Positions 17,483 to 25,912 of a DNA stretch of 64,000 bases are shown one piece after another. This DNA comes from Candidatus Nanohaloarchaea archaeon (GTDB lineage Archaea; Nanohalarchaeota; Nanosalinia; Nanosalinales; Nanosalinaceae), in assembly GCA_013343275.1 (NCBI GenBank), contig CP046106.1, positions 620,001-684,000 of the forward strand. Reading direction: 5' to 3'. A program made the translations under genes and the position numbers. Numbering within the stretch: the first letter of the stretch is position 1; every line of letters starts with the position of its first letter. Below the pieces are notes generated by a model that saw only the letters and a list, made by a program, of their open reading frames with translations, was not told the DNA's origin and did not search any database.

Positions 17483-18625
17483 TTATCTAAGCGCATCCTG
17501 GTAGATGCCAGTTGTCCAGGCAGAGATCTGCTCCCACTGGAAGTTCTCTTCGACTCTTTCACGGGCGTTGTCGCCCATCCAGTTGTTCCATCCAGGATCT
17601 TCCAGCGCGCGGTTGACCTGGTGAGCAATCGAGTTAGGGTCAGCAGGATAGGAGTGAAGGCCCGTGTATTCATGAACGATTGTATCTTTCATTCCGCCTA
17701 CGTAGCTGCCGACAGTCATTGTTTCAGATGCCGCAGCTTCCAGAGGCACGATACCGAACGGTTCGTAGACGCTCGGCGTCACCATCATTTCAGCATGCTT
17801 CATAAGGCCTAGAAGCTCTCTATCAGATACGTAGCCTGGGAAATGTACTTTGTCGCCCATCTTTGACTTGGCCATATCCCTGTAGTACTCTGTTGCACCG
17901 CTGCCACACATGACAAACTTGGCCTCCTCGTACTGATCCGTTATCTGCGGCATGGCCTCTATAAGATGGCCTGGGCCTTTCTGAGGATACATGCGGCCTA
18001 CGAAAAGAACTATTTTCTCCCAGTCCAGCGCGTAATCATTGTGATTTATACTGTGAGAATGGTTGTCAAACTTCTCAAGATCGACGCCATTCGGAATATA
18101 GTTTATCTTGTTCTCCGGAACATCGTAAAGATGTTTAACCTCTTCAGAGAACTCTCTTCCAACAGTTATCACCTGAGAGGCCTCATAGGTACCGTACCAC
18201 TCCAGATTGTGAATAGTCTCCTGATACTCCGAGTCCCTGCCGTCACGGCCTTCCTGTGTGGAGTGAACTGTGAAAACCATCGGAAGATTCAGAGTCTTCT
18301 TGATACCTGTAGCGCCAGGAACCGCCATCCAGTCATGCGCATGCACCAAGTCGAAATCCTTCTTCTTGCTCAGCTCGATGGCTTTTTTCTCCATCTGGTG
18401 GCCTAGATGCATCGCCCAGGAGATTGTATCGCTGGCAGAGTCCGTCGCCGGAACCCTGTGAATCTCGACGCCATCACGGTACTCAGATTCCTCTGTGTCT
18501 CCATACGAAATAACTACGGGATCGTGTCCTTGCGAGGCCATGGTAGTGGCTAGGTCTTCGCAGTGAGCTGCTATACCTCCTGCCTTATACGGCGGGTACT
18601 CCCATGTGATAAATAAAGGCCTCAT
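17483..18625 (-). CDS. GT4-family glycosyltransferase (archaeal glycogen/alpha-glucan synthase-like)
   Basis: 380 aa, full GT-B enzyme. N-terminal domain MRPLFITWEYPPYKAGGIAAH with the Gly-rich acceptor loop, VHAHDWMAVPGA and VFTVHSTQEGR; linker INYIPNGVDLEKF; C-terminal domain LFVGRMYPQKGPGHL, GSGATEYY and TPSVYEPFGIVPLEAA with the E-x7-E retaining motif. Starch/glycogen synthase-like GT4 enzymes in archaea look like this. It is last in the operon GT3 glycogen synthase-PGI-truncated GT4-GT4 and lies 6 nt after the truncated paralog, so a glucan-related role is likely. Confidence 0.88.
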   Translation of the reverse strand: MRPLFITWEYPPYKAGGIAAHCEDLATTMASQGHDPVVISYGDTEESEYRDGVEIHRVPATDSASDTISWAMHLGHQMEKKAIELSKKKDFDLVHAHDWMAVPGATGIKKTLNLPMVFTVHSTQEGRDGRDSEYQETIHNLEWYGTYEASQVITVGREFSEEVKHLYDVPENKINYIPNGVDLEKFDNHSHSINHNDYALDWEKIVLFVGRMYPQKGPGHLIEAMPQITDQYEEAKFVMCGSGATEYYRDMAKSKMGDKVHFPGYVSDRELLGLMKHAEMMVTPSVYEPFGIVPLEAAASETMTVGSYVGGMKDTIVHEYTGLHSYPADPNSIAHQVNRALEDPGWNNWMGDNARERVEENFQWEQISAWTTGIYQDALR

Positions 18626-18631
18626 ATGTAT

Positions 18632-19243
18632 CTAGTTCTCCTGAACCGCTTTTTCCTCTTGTTTAACTATTTGCTTGTATTCGTTTAAAATTCTTGACTG
18701 CCAGTCATGGCTGTAAGGGTCTACAGCCTTCAGCTTTTCCTCTGGGACATCTAAGTCGAATAAAACCGAGTTCTTGGTATCTTCTTTTGTTACAAACACC
18801 TTGTCGGCCTCGAAGGTTCCCTGCCACTCCAGCTCAGAGATAAGCTCTGCATGATCTCCTTCAAAACCTCTCTCATTTTCAGTCGAGTGAATGGTAACTG
18901 CCAGGGGAAGCTCAAGATGTTTCTGCAGAGATACCCCTCCAGGAACTGTAATCCAGTCGTTGCAGTGTATAATATCATAATTCTCTGCCTCTATAATCTC
19001 TCTGGCCCTGTTCTTCAACTCGTTGTTCATCATCATAGCCCAGTTGTAAATATTGTCACCTTCAAAAGGCAGAGGCACTTTCTGAACATCCACTCTATCA
19101 TCGACGTGATACTCGGCCATATCATCGAAGGAAACTATAGTTGCTTGATGGCCCTGATCAACAAGATATTCTGCCAGGTTCTTACAGTACTCTGACACAC
19201 CTTCTCCATCTCTAAACTCTTTGGCAAGCAGAAGTACTTTCAT
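18632..19243 (-). CDS. Stand-alone N-terminal half of a GT4-type glycosyltransferase
   Basis: 203 aa. It aligns by eye with the first ~190 residues of the next gene: KVLLLAKEF, GEGVSEYCKNLAEYLVDQGH, IIHCNDWITVPGGVSLQKHL, TIHSTENERGFEGDHAEL, LEWQGTFEADKVFV. It then stops after a short basic tail. The C-terminal Rossmann domain that binds the nucleotide sugar and carries E-x7-E is missing, so it cannot be a conventional transferase on its own. The frame is intact and translationally coupled to PGI (TAATG overlap), which argues for a maintained accessory subunit rather than decay. Alternatively a recent truncation. Confidence 0.75.
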   Translation of the reverse strand: MKVLLLAKEFRDGEGVSEYCKNLAEYLVDQGHQATIVSFDDMAEYHVDDRVDVQKVPLPFEGDNIYNWAMMMNNELKNRAREIIEAENYDIIHCNDWITVPGGVSLQKHLELPLAVTIHSTENERGFEGDHAELISELEWQGTFEADKVFVTKEDTKNSVLFDLDVPEEKLKAVDPYSHDWQSRILNEYKQIVKQEEKAVQEN

Positions 19244-20403
19244 TACTTGAACCTCATCTGGAAACCTTTTTCCTTGCTTTTCTCCACGTCTGGCTGACTG
19301 TAAGGATCAACGCCGCGCAGCTCTGCCGAGTAGACAGCAAGATACTGCAGGAACGCCATTAACCTGCCGACATTCCTGTAATCTACACTTTCAGCTGAAA
19401 GAACAGTGAAAGGCCTTTCTTCATCCTGGAGAGCATGCTTCACTCCGGTGTACTCGGATTCAAGTGCTGACCCGAACGTCTCTCCATCCAGCTCTCCAAG
19501 ATCGCGGCCTCTGAGATCTATATCCTGTAAATTCTCAGGTACTTCGAGTTTGCTGTGCCTGTGCGCGTTGCTCTTGACGAAAAGAGGCACAATATCTCTT
19601 TCCCCGCCGAAAAGCCTCTGATTGGTGTGATGCTGGTACTCCGGGCCTAGATCTCCAAATACGGACTGTCCCTCTCCCTCTTTGCACACTGTCTCGTGCA
19701 TTAGCTGTACAGTCAAGGGGTAGAACCCGAAGAGTCTTGTGGTATAGAAAGGTGTAAGTATCTGGTCGTATCCTTCTTTTTCTGCGCTGTAAAGCGATTG
19801 TGCCAGTTTCCATGCAGGGTTAGGTCCCTGGTTGAACTTATCGTATATTTCTTCCCCTCCTGCTCTTACTTCATCTACATCTATGCCGCATACTGCTGCA
19901 GGCATCAGGGCGGTTTCTGTAAGGCCCGAAAACCGTCCTCCTACATCCTTGTGCTCTATCCATTCATAGTCGTTTCTATCAACTACTTCTCGGAGAGTTC
20001 CATCGTTATCGGATGTTACTGCGAACACAGGATAGTCTCTTTCTATGAAATACAGCAGCGATTCAAGCACACTTGTTGTTCTGCCGGATTTGCTTATCGG
20101 CATGACCAGTGTGTTTTCGCTGTCAGTACTGGAGGCCACACGATGCAGGTAGTCTGGCTCCTGAGTTGTCACCATATGGACATCGATCTCAACCTCATCG
20201 ATGAAAGCATAGTATAGAGCTCGGAAAGAGGTTATTGAGCCACCGTTACCTATTACAACCAGGCTTTCGCAGTCCTGTCTTTCGGCCTTCTCAAGAATCT
20301 CATCTATATCAGGCTCTACCTCAGAGAACCCAGGTTTATCTACGTCGGAAAATTCTGTATCTACCTCTCTGTCTATATTCTGTATCTCAAGTCCCAGGCT
20401 CAT
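19243..20403 (-). CDS. pgi: Glucose-6-phosphate isomerase (SIS-fold PGI)
   Basis: 386 aa, shorter than common PGIs. SIS subdomain with GNGGSITSFRALY and SKSGRTTSVLESL, then GGRFSGLTETALMPAAV, the counterpart of the PGI GGRYS signature, and GPEYQHHTNQRLFGG containing candidate catalytic Glu and His. It should interconvert glucose 6-phosphate and fructose 6-phosphate, linking glycogen turnover to glycolysis. Its ATG overlaps the glycogen synthase stop by 4 nt. A bifunctional phosphomannose isomerase activity, as in some archaeal members, is possible. Confidence 0.85.
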   Translation of the reverse strand: MSLGLEIQNIDREVDTEFSDVDKPGFSEVEPDIDEILEKAERQDCESLVVIGNGGSITSFRALYYAFIDEVEIDVHMVTTQEPDYLHRVASSTDSENTLVMPISKSGRTTSVLESLLYFIERDYPVFAVTSDNDGTLREVVDRNDYEWIEHKDVGGRFSGLTETALMPAAVCGIDVDEVRAGGEEIYDKFNQGPNPAWKLAQSLYSAEKEGYDQILTPFYTTRLFGFYPLTVQLMHETVCKEGEGQSVFGDLGPEYQHHTNQRLFGGERDIVPLFVKSNAHRHSKLEVPENLQDIDLRGRDLGELDGETFGSALESEYTGVKHALQDEERPFTVLSAESVDYRNVGRLMAFLQYLAVYSAELRGVDPYSQPDVEKSKEKGFQMRFK

Positions 20404-22142
20404 TGATGGTTTCTCACCGCTTCTTTATGGGCCTCTAGATAGTTCTCTCCGAGTTTCTCCCAAGAAGTCATCTGCGCAAGCTTCCTGGCATTATGCTTCC
20501 TCTCCGTTATCTCTGTCTTCGAGTACTCGGTTAGTTCCTGTATCATATCTGCAAGGTTCTGTGCGGCCTCTTCGTCAGAGAAGTTCTGCCTTCTGAGAAC
20601 CTTTATTCCTTTGCGCTCCCCTTCTTCAGTATTATCCATCAGGAAGTGGCCGAAACCAGCCATATCAGTTGTTATAGACATTGCACCGTTGGCCGCTGTT
20701 TCCACAGGCGTGTAACCCCATGGCTCGTAGTAACTTGGGAATATACCTGCTGATGATGCCACCATGGCATCCTTGTAGCTCATTGATAGCAGGCGGTCTC
20801 CCACAGAGAGATAGGTCGGATAGAAGACCACCTTGACTCTGTCGTCTTCACTATTCGTTATTCCTCTCTCCCTCAGTCTTTCAAGTATGTTGTCGTTATC
20901 ATAGTTTAGATCAAACGCGCAGAGCGGCGCTTCCTCCGATTTCTTGGCGTGGAAGTTTCTCTGCAGCGATTCAAGTGTCGAGCTCTCGACTATATCCTCC
21001 AGACCATCAGGATTTTCTCCTGCAGTTACTGAATCAAGTACACGGTTCCTGACCTGTGGAATAATTGAGTCAATGTAGTCCTCAAGTTCCTCATACAAAG
21101 CCATATTGTCGAGGACCTCTCTTTTCGGTCCTGAAGTGTCGCTCGGTACAAAGAAGAACACGAAGAAGTCATCCCCCTCCTGCTCGTTCACCTCTGCCAG
21201 AGCATCTATGAACAGATCCAGGCCTTTGTTGTGGAACTCGTACCTGCCCGATACAAACATTATCCTTGGATCATCCTCCAGCTCAACACCGTAGTAAGGT
21301 TCGAAATAAGCCCTCAGGAACTGTTTCATTTCCTTTTTCTTCTCCTTATGCTGGTAAGACAGCTCTTCAAGGCTAGGAAAGTCTTCAACGTTGAAACCAT
21401 TCGGCAGAATCCTATCAGGTTCTGTGTCAAGCACTGCTGCGGCCTCTTCTCCAGTATTTTTACTTACAGTTGTGAATACATCTGCCTCAGTTGCTGCAGC
21501 CTTCTCAACCTGATGCTTTGGTTTAACACCGTACTCTTCGGCCTTTGAATCATCTACATGACCGCTATCTACCGCCGCCTCCAGATCGTAGTCCGAATCA
21601 GAGAGTGCTCTCCCCAGAACAGTCGCGTGAGTTGTGAAAACAGTTGGGCTGTCCAGCCCAAACATCGCAGGACCGGAAAGCCATTCATGGCAGTGGAAAA
21701 CAGTTTCACCCTGCCACATTTCCTCTATCTTCTCTAGAACACGGCCGACTGCGTAGCTCCATTTCACCGGTTCATCAAAGTCGTCTCCCGCATTCATTGA
21801 GTCGATTCCGTGCTCTTCCCAGAGATACTCTTTGATCTCGTCTACAGATTTCTCCAGGCCTGAAGGATCTACAAGTATTGTGCGTGGAGAGCTTGAGATA
21901 TTCCATACTCCTAGATGGCATTCTATCCCTTCATCTTCAAGCTCCTCCAGGAATCCGAAGTCGGAGAACTCTCTTGATATGAAGTCGTCACGTGCCTTTT
22001 CTTCGTCGTAATATCCTATTGTGAGGTAGCTGTCGCCGTAGAAGTCCTGCATTTTTCCGGCCTTTGAACTCAGGACCTGGTATATTCCTCCGACTTTGTT
22101 TGCTACTTCAAAAGATACCTCAACTACATTTTCCGGCCGCAT
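20400..22142 (-). CDS. GT3-type glycogen synthase
   Basis: 580 aa. The N-terminus EVSFEVANKVGGIYQVLSSKA is the hallmark of the GT3 (fungal/animal GYS) family, with the conserved Lys-Val-Gly-Gly donor loop. Further GT3 regions: FHCHEWLSGPAMFGL, FTTHATVLGRAL, MFVSGRYEFHNKGLDLFIDAL, FYPTYLS and PSYYEPWGYTPVETAANGA with the E-x7-E pattern. GT3 enzymes use UDP-glucose and differ from bacterial GlgA (GT5). The large phosphorylation-rich C-terminal extension of eukaryotic enzymes is absent. First gene of a four-gene operon with a near-leaderless promoter. Confidence 0.92.
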   Translation of the reverse strand: MRPENVVEVSFEVANKVGGIYQVLSSKAGKMQDFYGDSYLTIGYYDEEKARDDFISREFSDFGFLEELEDEGIECHLGVWNISSSPRTILVDPSGLEKSVDEIKEYLWEEHGIDSMNAGDDFDEPVKWSYAVGRVLEKIEEMWQGETVFHCHEWLSGPAMFGLDSPTVFTTHATVLGRALSDSDYDLEAAVDSGHVDDSKAEEYGVKPKHQVEKAAATEADVFTTVSKNTGEEAAAVLDTEPDRILPNGFNVEDFPSLEELSYQHKEKKKEMKQFLRAYFEPYYGVELEDDPRIMFVSGRYEFHNKGLDLFIDALAEVNEQEGDDFFVFFFVPSDTSGPKREVLDNMALYEELEDYIDSIIPQVRNRVLDSVTAGENPDGLEDIVESSTLESLQRNFHAKKSEEAPLCAFDLNYDNDNILERLRERGITNSEDDRVKVVFYPTYLSVGDRLLSMSYKDAMVASSAGIFPSYYEPWGYTPVETAANGAMSITTDMAGFGHFLMDNTEEGERKGIKVLRRQNFSDEEAAQNLADMIQELTEYSKTEITERKHNARKLAQMTSWEKLGENYLEAHKEAVRNHQ

Positions 22143-22159
22143 AATGAGTTAGTTCTCCT

Positions 22160-22231
22160 CGCTCAGTATAAAAACCAATGGCCGGATAGATTACTACCTA
22201 CCGGTTAAAATAAAGGTTTTATACCTGAGCG
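22160..22231. promoter_or_regulatory. Mirror-image promoter/operator pair between glycogen operons
   Basis: Left arm 22160-22176 and right arm 22215-22231 are 17-nt inverted copies differing only by the placement of one base. Read toward each gene the arm is GGTTTT(T)ATAC(C)TGAGCG. Each arm therefore holds a TATA box about 26-28 nt before the ATG of its gene, followed by TGAGCG between TATA and the likely start of a nearly leaderless transcript. Shared regulation of glycogen synthase and debranching enzyme is inferred. Confidence 0.65.
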
Positions 22232-22248
22232 CAGGCCGTTTATTTTCT

Positions 22249-24030
22249 ATGTACAGTTTAAACCAGGATCTCTCGGAGAAGTACGGAGTAATTTCCAACC
22301 TCCACGGTTTTCTCAACAGACATTTCGACACCGGTTTCAAGACGAAATGGAGCGGTTACTGGGCGCCGCCCTACAAGTTCCTCGACTACTACGCGATAAA
22401 GGTTAACGGTATCTGGCTGGACGATTCAACAGTCAGGAACGTGGAGTACGGCGACAAGATGGTTTTCTACCACAAGGCCGGAGGCCTGGAGATAAAGGAG
22501 GAGGTAAGAACCCCCGACTCTGTTCCTGGTTTCGAGATCGAACTTGAGATAACAAACAGCGAGGAAAGCAAAAAAGCTGCTCATATAGTTATAGAACCAG
22601 CTGTAGATATCCGATCCAAGTCAGAAGACGTAGTTGCCGGAGAGTACGATGTCGAAAAAGGACAGGACAAGATAGCAGTTTCGAGAAATGGCAGAAAGAT
22701 AATGATGTGTGGAGAAGGCATGGAGATAGAGGAGAGAGATGACTATAAGACACATCACCCGGGAGGAGAGAAACAGGAGTGCTTCATACCGGCAAACCTA
22801 ATATACCGCAAGGAGATAGAGGCCAATTCCTCTGAAAGCGTAAAGATGGAGGCCTCAACAACCTCAGGTAGCTTTGACAGTCTTGAATCCCAGAAAACAC
22901 ATTTCGAAAACATCCAGCTGGGCCAGGGTTTCTCTGCAGCCGTCAAGAGTATGGAGAACATGGTTTACGACAGGGATGGAAAAGGAGTGATCGCAGGCCA
23001 CCCCTGGTTCCAGAATTACTGGGCCCGAGACACATACTGGACGCTTCTCGGCCTTATCGATGCCGGATACTTCGAGCTGAGTCACGACATACTTGAGAAC
23101 TTTGCAGAAGAGGACGGCTTCCCGGATCAGATACTTCTCGAGGACGAAGAAGTAGATACTCCAACCTCCGATGCCGCCCCTCTCTTCGTTATAGCCGCTG
23201 ACAAGCTGAGAAGACACTGGAAGGTCAGCGATGAAATAGAGGACAAGATAGAGGAGGCCTTCGAAGAACTCGAGACTGAGGACGGAGTAGTACAGCATAA
23301 ACCATGCGGAACATGGATGGATACCATAAGAAGGCCTTCGGCAGTAGATATCCAGGCCCTGTGGCTGAAAGCCGCTGATGCAGAGGATAGAACAGAGTTA
23401 AAGAATAGTCTTGAAACAGGTATGAAAAAATTCCTTGAGGGAGATCGCATCCTGGATCACATGGGCGACAATCCAGGCCTGACAATCAATCCTGCTGTGG
23501 CGCTGATGTTCGGACAGGTTCCGGAAAGCTACATCGAGGATATAAACGCAGAGTTCTCCTCACGTCACGGGGCCAGAACACTGTCCGTAGTTGATCCTGG
23601 TTACGATGCAGAAGGATATCATACAGGCAGCGTCTGGGGTTTAACAACAGGATGGGCTGCAGCAGCAAACTTCAGACAGGACAGAGATGTTCAGGGCATG
23701 AACTTTCTGGAGAAGCTGAACAAGTTTACGATGAGAAACCAGGTAGGAGGCTTCCCAGAAGTAGTAGATGCCGAGAACGGTCACCTGCTCGGATGCGGCG
23801 AACAGGCCTGGAGCGCTGGAATTTACGTGCACACTGTAGACCGATACCTGCTAGGCATAGAGGTAGTCGACCCAGAGACTGTAAGAATTAATCCATCGGA
23901 AAAAGCTGAGGGCCGCAGAACCAGGAAGAGGATCGGCGACGAGTACCTAGATATAGAGTTCAGAGAAGACAGCTTCGAAGTACTGAACTCACCGGATATA
24001 GAGATACTTGAAGGAGGAGAGCAGAAATGA
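22249..24030 (+). CDS. Glycogen debranching enzyme (amylo-alpha-1,6-glucosidase)
   Basis: 593 aa. N-terminal beta domain (MYSLNQDLSEKYGVISNLHGFLNRHF ... HKAGGLEIKEEV), then an (alpha/alpha)6 barrel typical of the GDE C-terminal glucosidase family: HPWFQNYWARDTYWTLLGL, EEDGFPDQILLEDE, WMDTIRRPSAVDIQALW and a C-terminal HTGSVWGLTTGWAA. The acidic residues in WARDT and GFPDQ are candidates for catalysis. It removes alpha-1,6-linked glucose from glycogen. No signal peptide. First gene of the operon with tpiA and the ADP-dependent kinase; its stop overlaps the tpiA ATG by 4 nt. Confidence 0.92.
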   Translation: MYSLNQDLSEKYGVISNLHGFLNRHFDTGFKTKWSGYWAPPYKFLDYYAIKVNGIWLDDSTVRNVEYGDKMVFYHKAGGLEIKEEVRTPDSVPGFEIELEITNSEESKKAAHIVIEPAVDIRSKSEDVVAGEYDVEKGQDKIAVSRNGRKIMMCGEGMEIEERDDYKTHHPGGEKQECFIPANLIYRKEIEANSSESVKMEASTTSGSFDSLESQKTHFENIQLGQGFSAAVKSMENMVYDRDGKGVIAGHPWFQNYWARDTYWTLLGLIDAGYFELSHDILENFAEEDGFPDQILLEDEEVDTPTSDAAPLFVIAADKLRRHWKVSDEIEDKIEEAFEELETEDGVVQHKPCGTWMDTIRRPSAVDIQALWLKAADAEDRTELKNSLETGMKKFLEGDRILDHMGDNPGLTINPAVALMFGQVPESYIEDINAEFSSRHGARTLSVVDPGYDAEGYHTGSVWGLTTGWAAAANFRQDRDVQGMNFLEKLNKFTMRNQVGGFPEVVDAENGHLLGCGEQAWSAGIYVHTVDRYLLGIEVVDPETVRINPSEKAEGRRTRKRIGDEYLDIEFREDSFEVLNSPDIEILEGGEQK

Positions 24031-24662
24031 TAATCATCAACACAAAGGCCTACAGAAAAGGCGTTGGAAAGGACTTAGAGCAACTGGTCAAAACCTGTAC
24101 AGAAATGGTCGATCCAGAGAACCTGATATTTTCAGTTCAGCCGGAGGACCTCCTGAGACTGGAGGAAACAGATGTAGAGGTATTTGCCCAGCACCTGGAT
24201 CCAGTAGAGCCCGGAAGCCATACAGGTAGTATCCTTGGAGAAGGCATAGTAGAGGCAGGTGCATCAGGAACTCTTCTCAACCACTCAGAGAACAGACTGG
24301 AAAGTGAACAGATCAAGGCCTCCGTAGAGAAAGCGAAAGAACTAGGCCTGAACACGGTAGTATGCGCTCAGAGCCCTGAGGAATGCAGAGAGTTCAAGGA
24401 GTTCGAGCCAGATTATATCGCGTTTGAACCGCCGGAGCTGATCGGCGGAGATACTTCTGTTGCAGAGGCGGAACCTGAGATCATAGAAGAGGCTGTCGAG
24501 GCCTCCGCTCCCGTACCTGCTTTAACCGGTGCCGGGATTAAAACAGCGGAAGACGTAAGCAAAAGTCTAGAGCATGGATGTGAAGGCGTGCTTGTAGCTT
24601 CAGGAGTTGTAAAAGCTGAAAAACCTGGTGAGGCAGTTGAGGAACTGGTGAAAGGTCTTTGA
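24027..24662 (+). CDS. tpiA: Triosephosphate isomerase, archaeal type
   Basis: 211 aa, within the short archaeal TIM size. Catalytic residues are in place: Lys7 in INTKAYR, His86 in LLNHSENR and Glu134 in AFEPPELIG, with the phosphate loops GAGIKTAED and GVLVASGVVKA. It interconverts dihydroxyacetone phosphate and glyceraldehyde 3-phosphate. It sits between the debranching enzyme and the ADP-dependent kinase with 4-nt overlaps at both ends, so the three are translated together. Confidence 0.96.
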   Translation: MIIINTKAYRKGVGKDLEQLVKTCTEMVDPENLIFSVQPEDLLRLEETDVEVFAQHLDPVEPGSHTGSILGEGIVEAGASGTLLNHSENRLESEQIKASVEKAKELGLNTVVCAQSPEECREFKEFEPDYIAFEPPELIGGDTSVAEAEPEIIEEAVEASAPVPALTGAGIKTAEDVSKSLEHGCEGVLVASGVVKAEKPGEAVEELVKGL

Positions 24663-25912
24663 AAAATGTATGGCGTGAGAGGTACCAGGATATAGATACA
24701 GGTTCTCCTGAAGCAGATGTTCTAACTGGTTTTAACGCTAATATAGATGCAAAATACGATGTCAGCCAGTTATCAGGAGAACTGGAGAGAGTTGATCCTG
24801 AAGAGGTTGAAGAGGCCGATAGCAGGGAGGAGTTTCTCTCACTGTTAAAGTACTGTATAGAGAACGGAGAGAACAAGGAGGTGAACTACCAGAACTTCGA
24901 ACCAGGTATCGAAGCCGATAAAGAGGAAATAGGCGGCCAGGCAGGTATTATGGCGAACTTTCTATGCGGAACCGGCAACAGCACGGTCTTCTACACACCT
25001 TTCCTCTCCGACAGGCTTGCGGAGAACCTGGAGCCTGAACTGAAATACCCTGTTAACTCGGGCGAAGGCCTCGAGTTAGAGAAGATAGAGCAGGCAGCGA
25101 ACACCGACAGGACAAAAGTCAACCATATATTCGAGTTCGACGGCGAGAAAACCGGCAGACTGATTCTATCGGACAAGCTGCGGGGTTTCGGCCCTTACTT
25201 CCGCAAAGGAGTCGAGGACCATATCCAGCAGCTAGACGAAGACCTTGACAGAGTTCTTCTCTCCGGATTCCACAACGCAGATGGCAACATAGAGGCAAAG
25301 TTGAAGAAGGCCTCTCAGCAGCTCGAGAAGTTCAGTACACCAGTCCACATGGAGTACGTGGATCTAAGCAGCAAGCTGAATCTGCTGGAGAAGTATATCT
25401 TCCCTCATGTGCAGAGTATAGGCCTGGATGAGTACGAGATGAAGGCTCTTGAGGAAGCTCTGGATGTACAGCTAGATGGTGAAGAGCCTTCACTTGGCGA
25501 GGCCTTCCAGTTTGCGAAGTTCTTTATAGAGGAGTTCGGGCTTGATCGAGTTCATATCCATACCTATGGATACCATGTAAACGTGACGACAGAGAACTAT
25601 GGAGTTTCACCTGAGAAGATCAGGGAAAGCATGCTCTACGGTGAGACCTGTGCAGTACAGATGGCGGATGAAGGAGAAATACCTGAAGATGTCGATACAC
25701 TGGACTTCGATAACAAGCACGTGAAGAAACTGGATGATCTCGAGAACTTCGAGGAATTTCTGGGCCTCGAGGAGTTCACCAGAGAGGGAATAGGAAAAGT
25801 AGAAGGATACAACGTTGTGGCTATTCCTCCGGTTATCCACGAGGATCCAGAGAGACTGGTCGGAATGGGCGACGTAATATCGGCAGGAAGCTTTGTGAAA
25901 GAGGTTAACTAG
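24659..25912 (+). CDS. ADP-dependent phosphofructokinase/glucokinase
   Basis: 417 aa from a TTG start that overlaps the tpiA stop (TTGA). Ribokinase-like ADP-GK/PFK family: TGFNANIDAKYDV at the N-terminus, EIGGQAGIMANFL, LLSGFHNADG, and the C-terminal catalytic GMGDVISAGSF with Asp405. These enzymes phosphorylate fructose 6-phosphate or glucose using ADP, as in archaeal modified glycolysis. Slightly shorter than the usual ~450 aa. The substrate choice is not certain from sequence; the operon with TIM favours PFK, and a bifunctional enzyme is possible. Confidence 0.92.
   Translation: MKNVWRERYQDIDTGSPEADVLTGFNANIDAKYDVSQLSGELERVDPEEVEEADSREEFLSLLKYCIENGENKEVNYQNFEPGIEADKEEIGGQAGIMANFLCGTGNSTVFYTPFLSDRLAENLEPELKYPVNSGEGLELEKIEQAANTDRTKVNHIFEFDGEKTGRLILSDKLRGFGPYFRKGVEDHIQQLDEDLDRVLLSGFHNADGNIEAKLKKASQQLEKFSTPVHMEYVDLSSKLNLLEKYIFPHVQSIGLDEYEMKALEEALDVQLDGEEPSLGEAFQFAKFFIEEFGLDRVHIHTYGYHVNVTTENYGVSPEKIRESMLYGETCAVQMADEGEIPEDVDTLDFDNKHVKKLDDLENFEEFLGLEEFTREGIGKVEGYNVVAIPPVIHEDPERLVGMGDVISAGSFVKEVN

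Noticed and set aside
22864-23298. Long open frame on the minus strand within the debranching enzyme gene.
   Set aside because: It is the antisense shadow of a confidently assigned gene; its protein is Cys/Leu/Val rich, not acidic like real proteins here, and it has no ribosome binding site.
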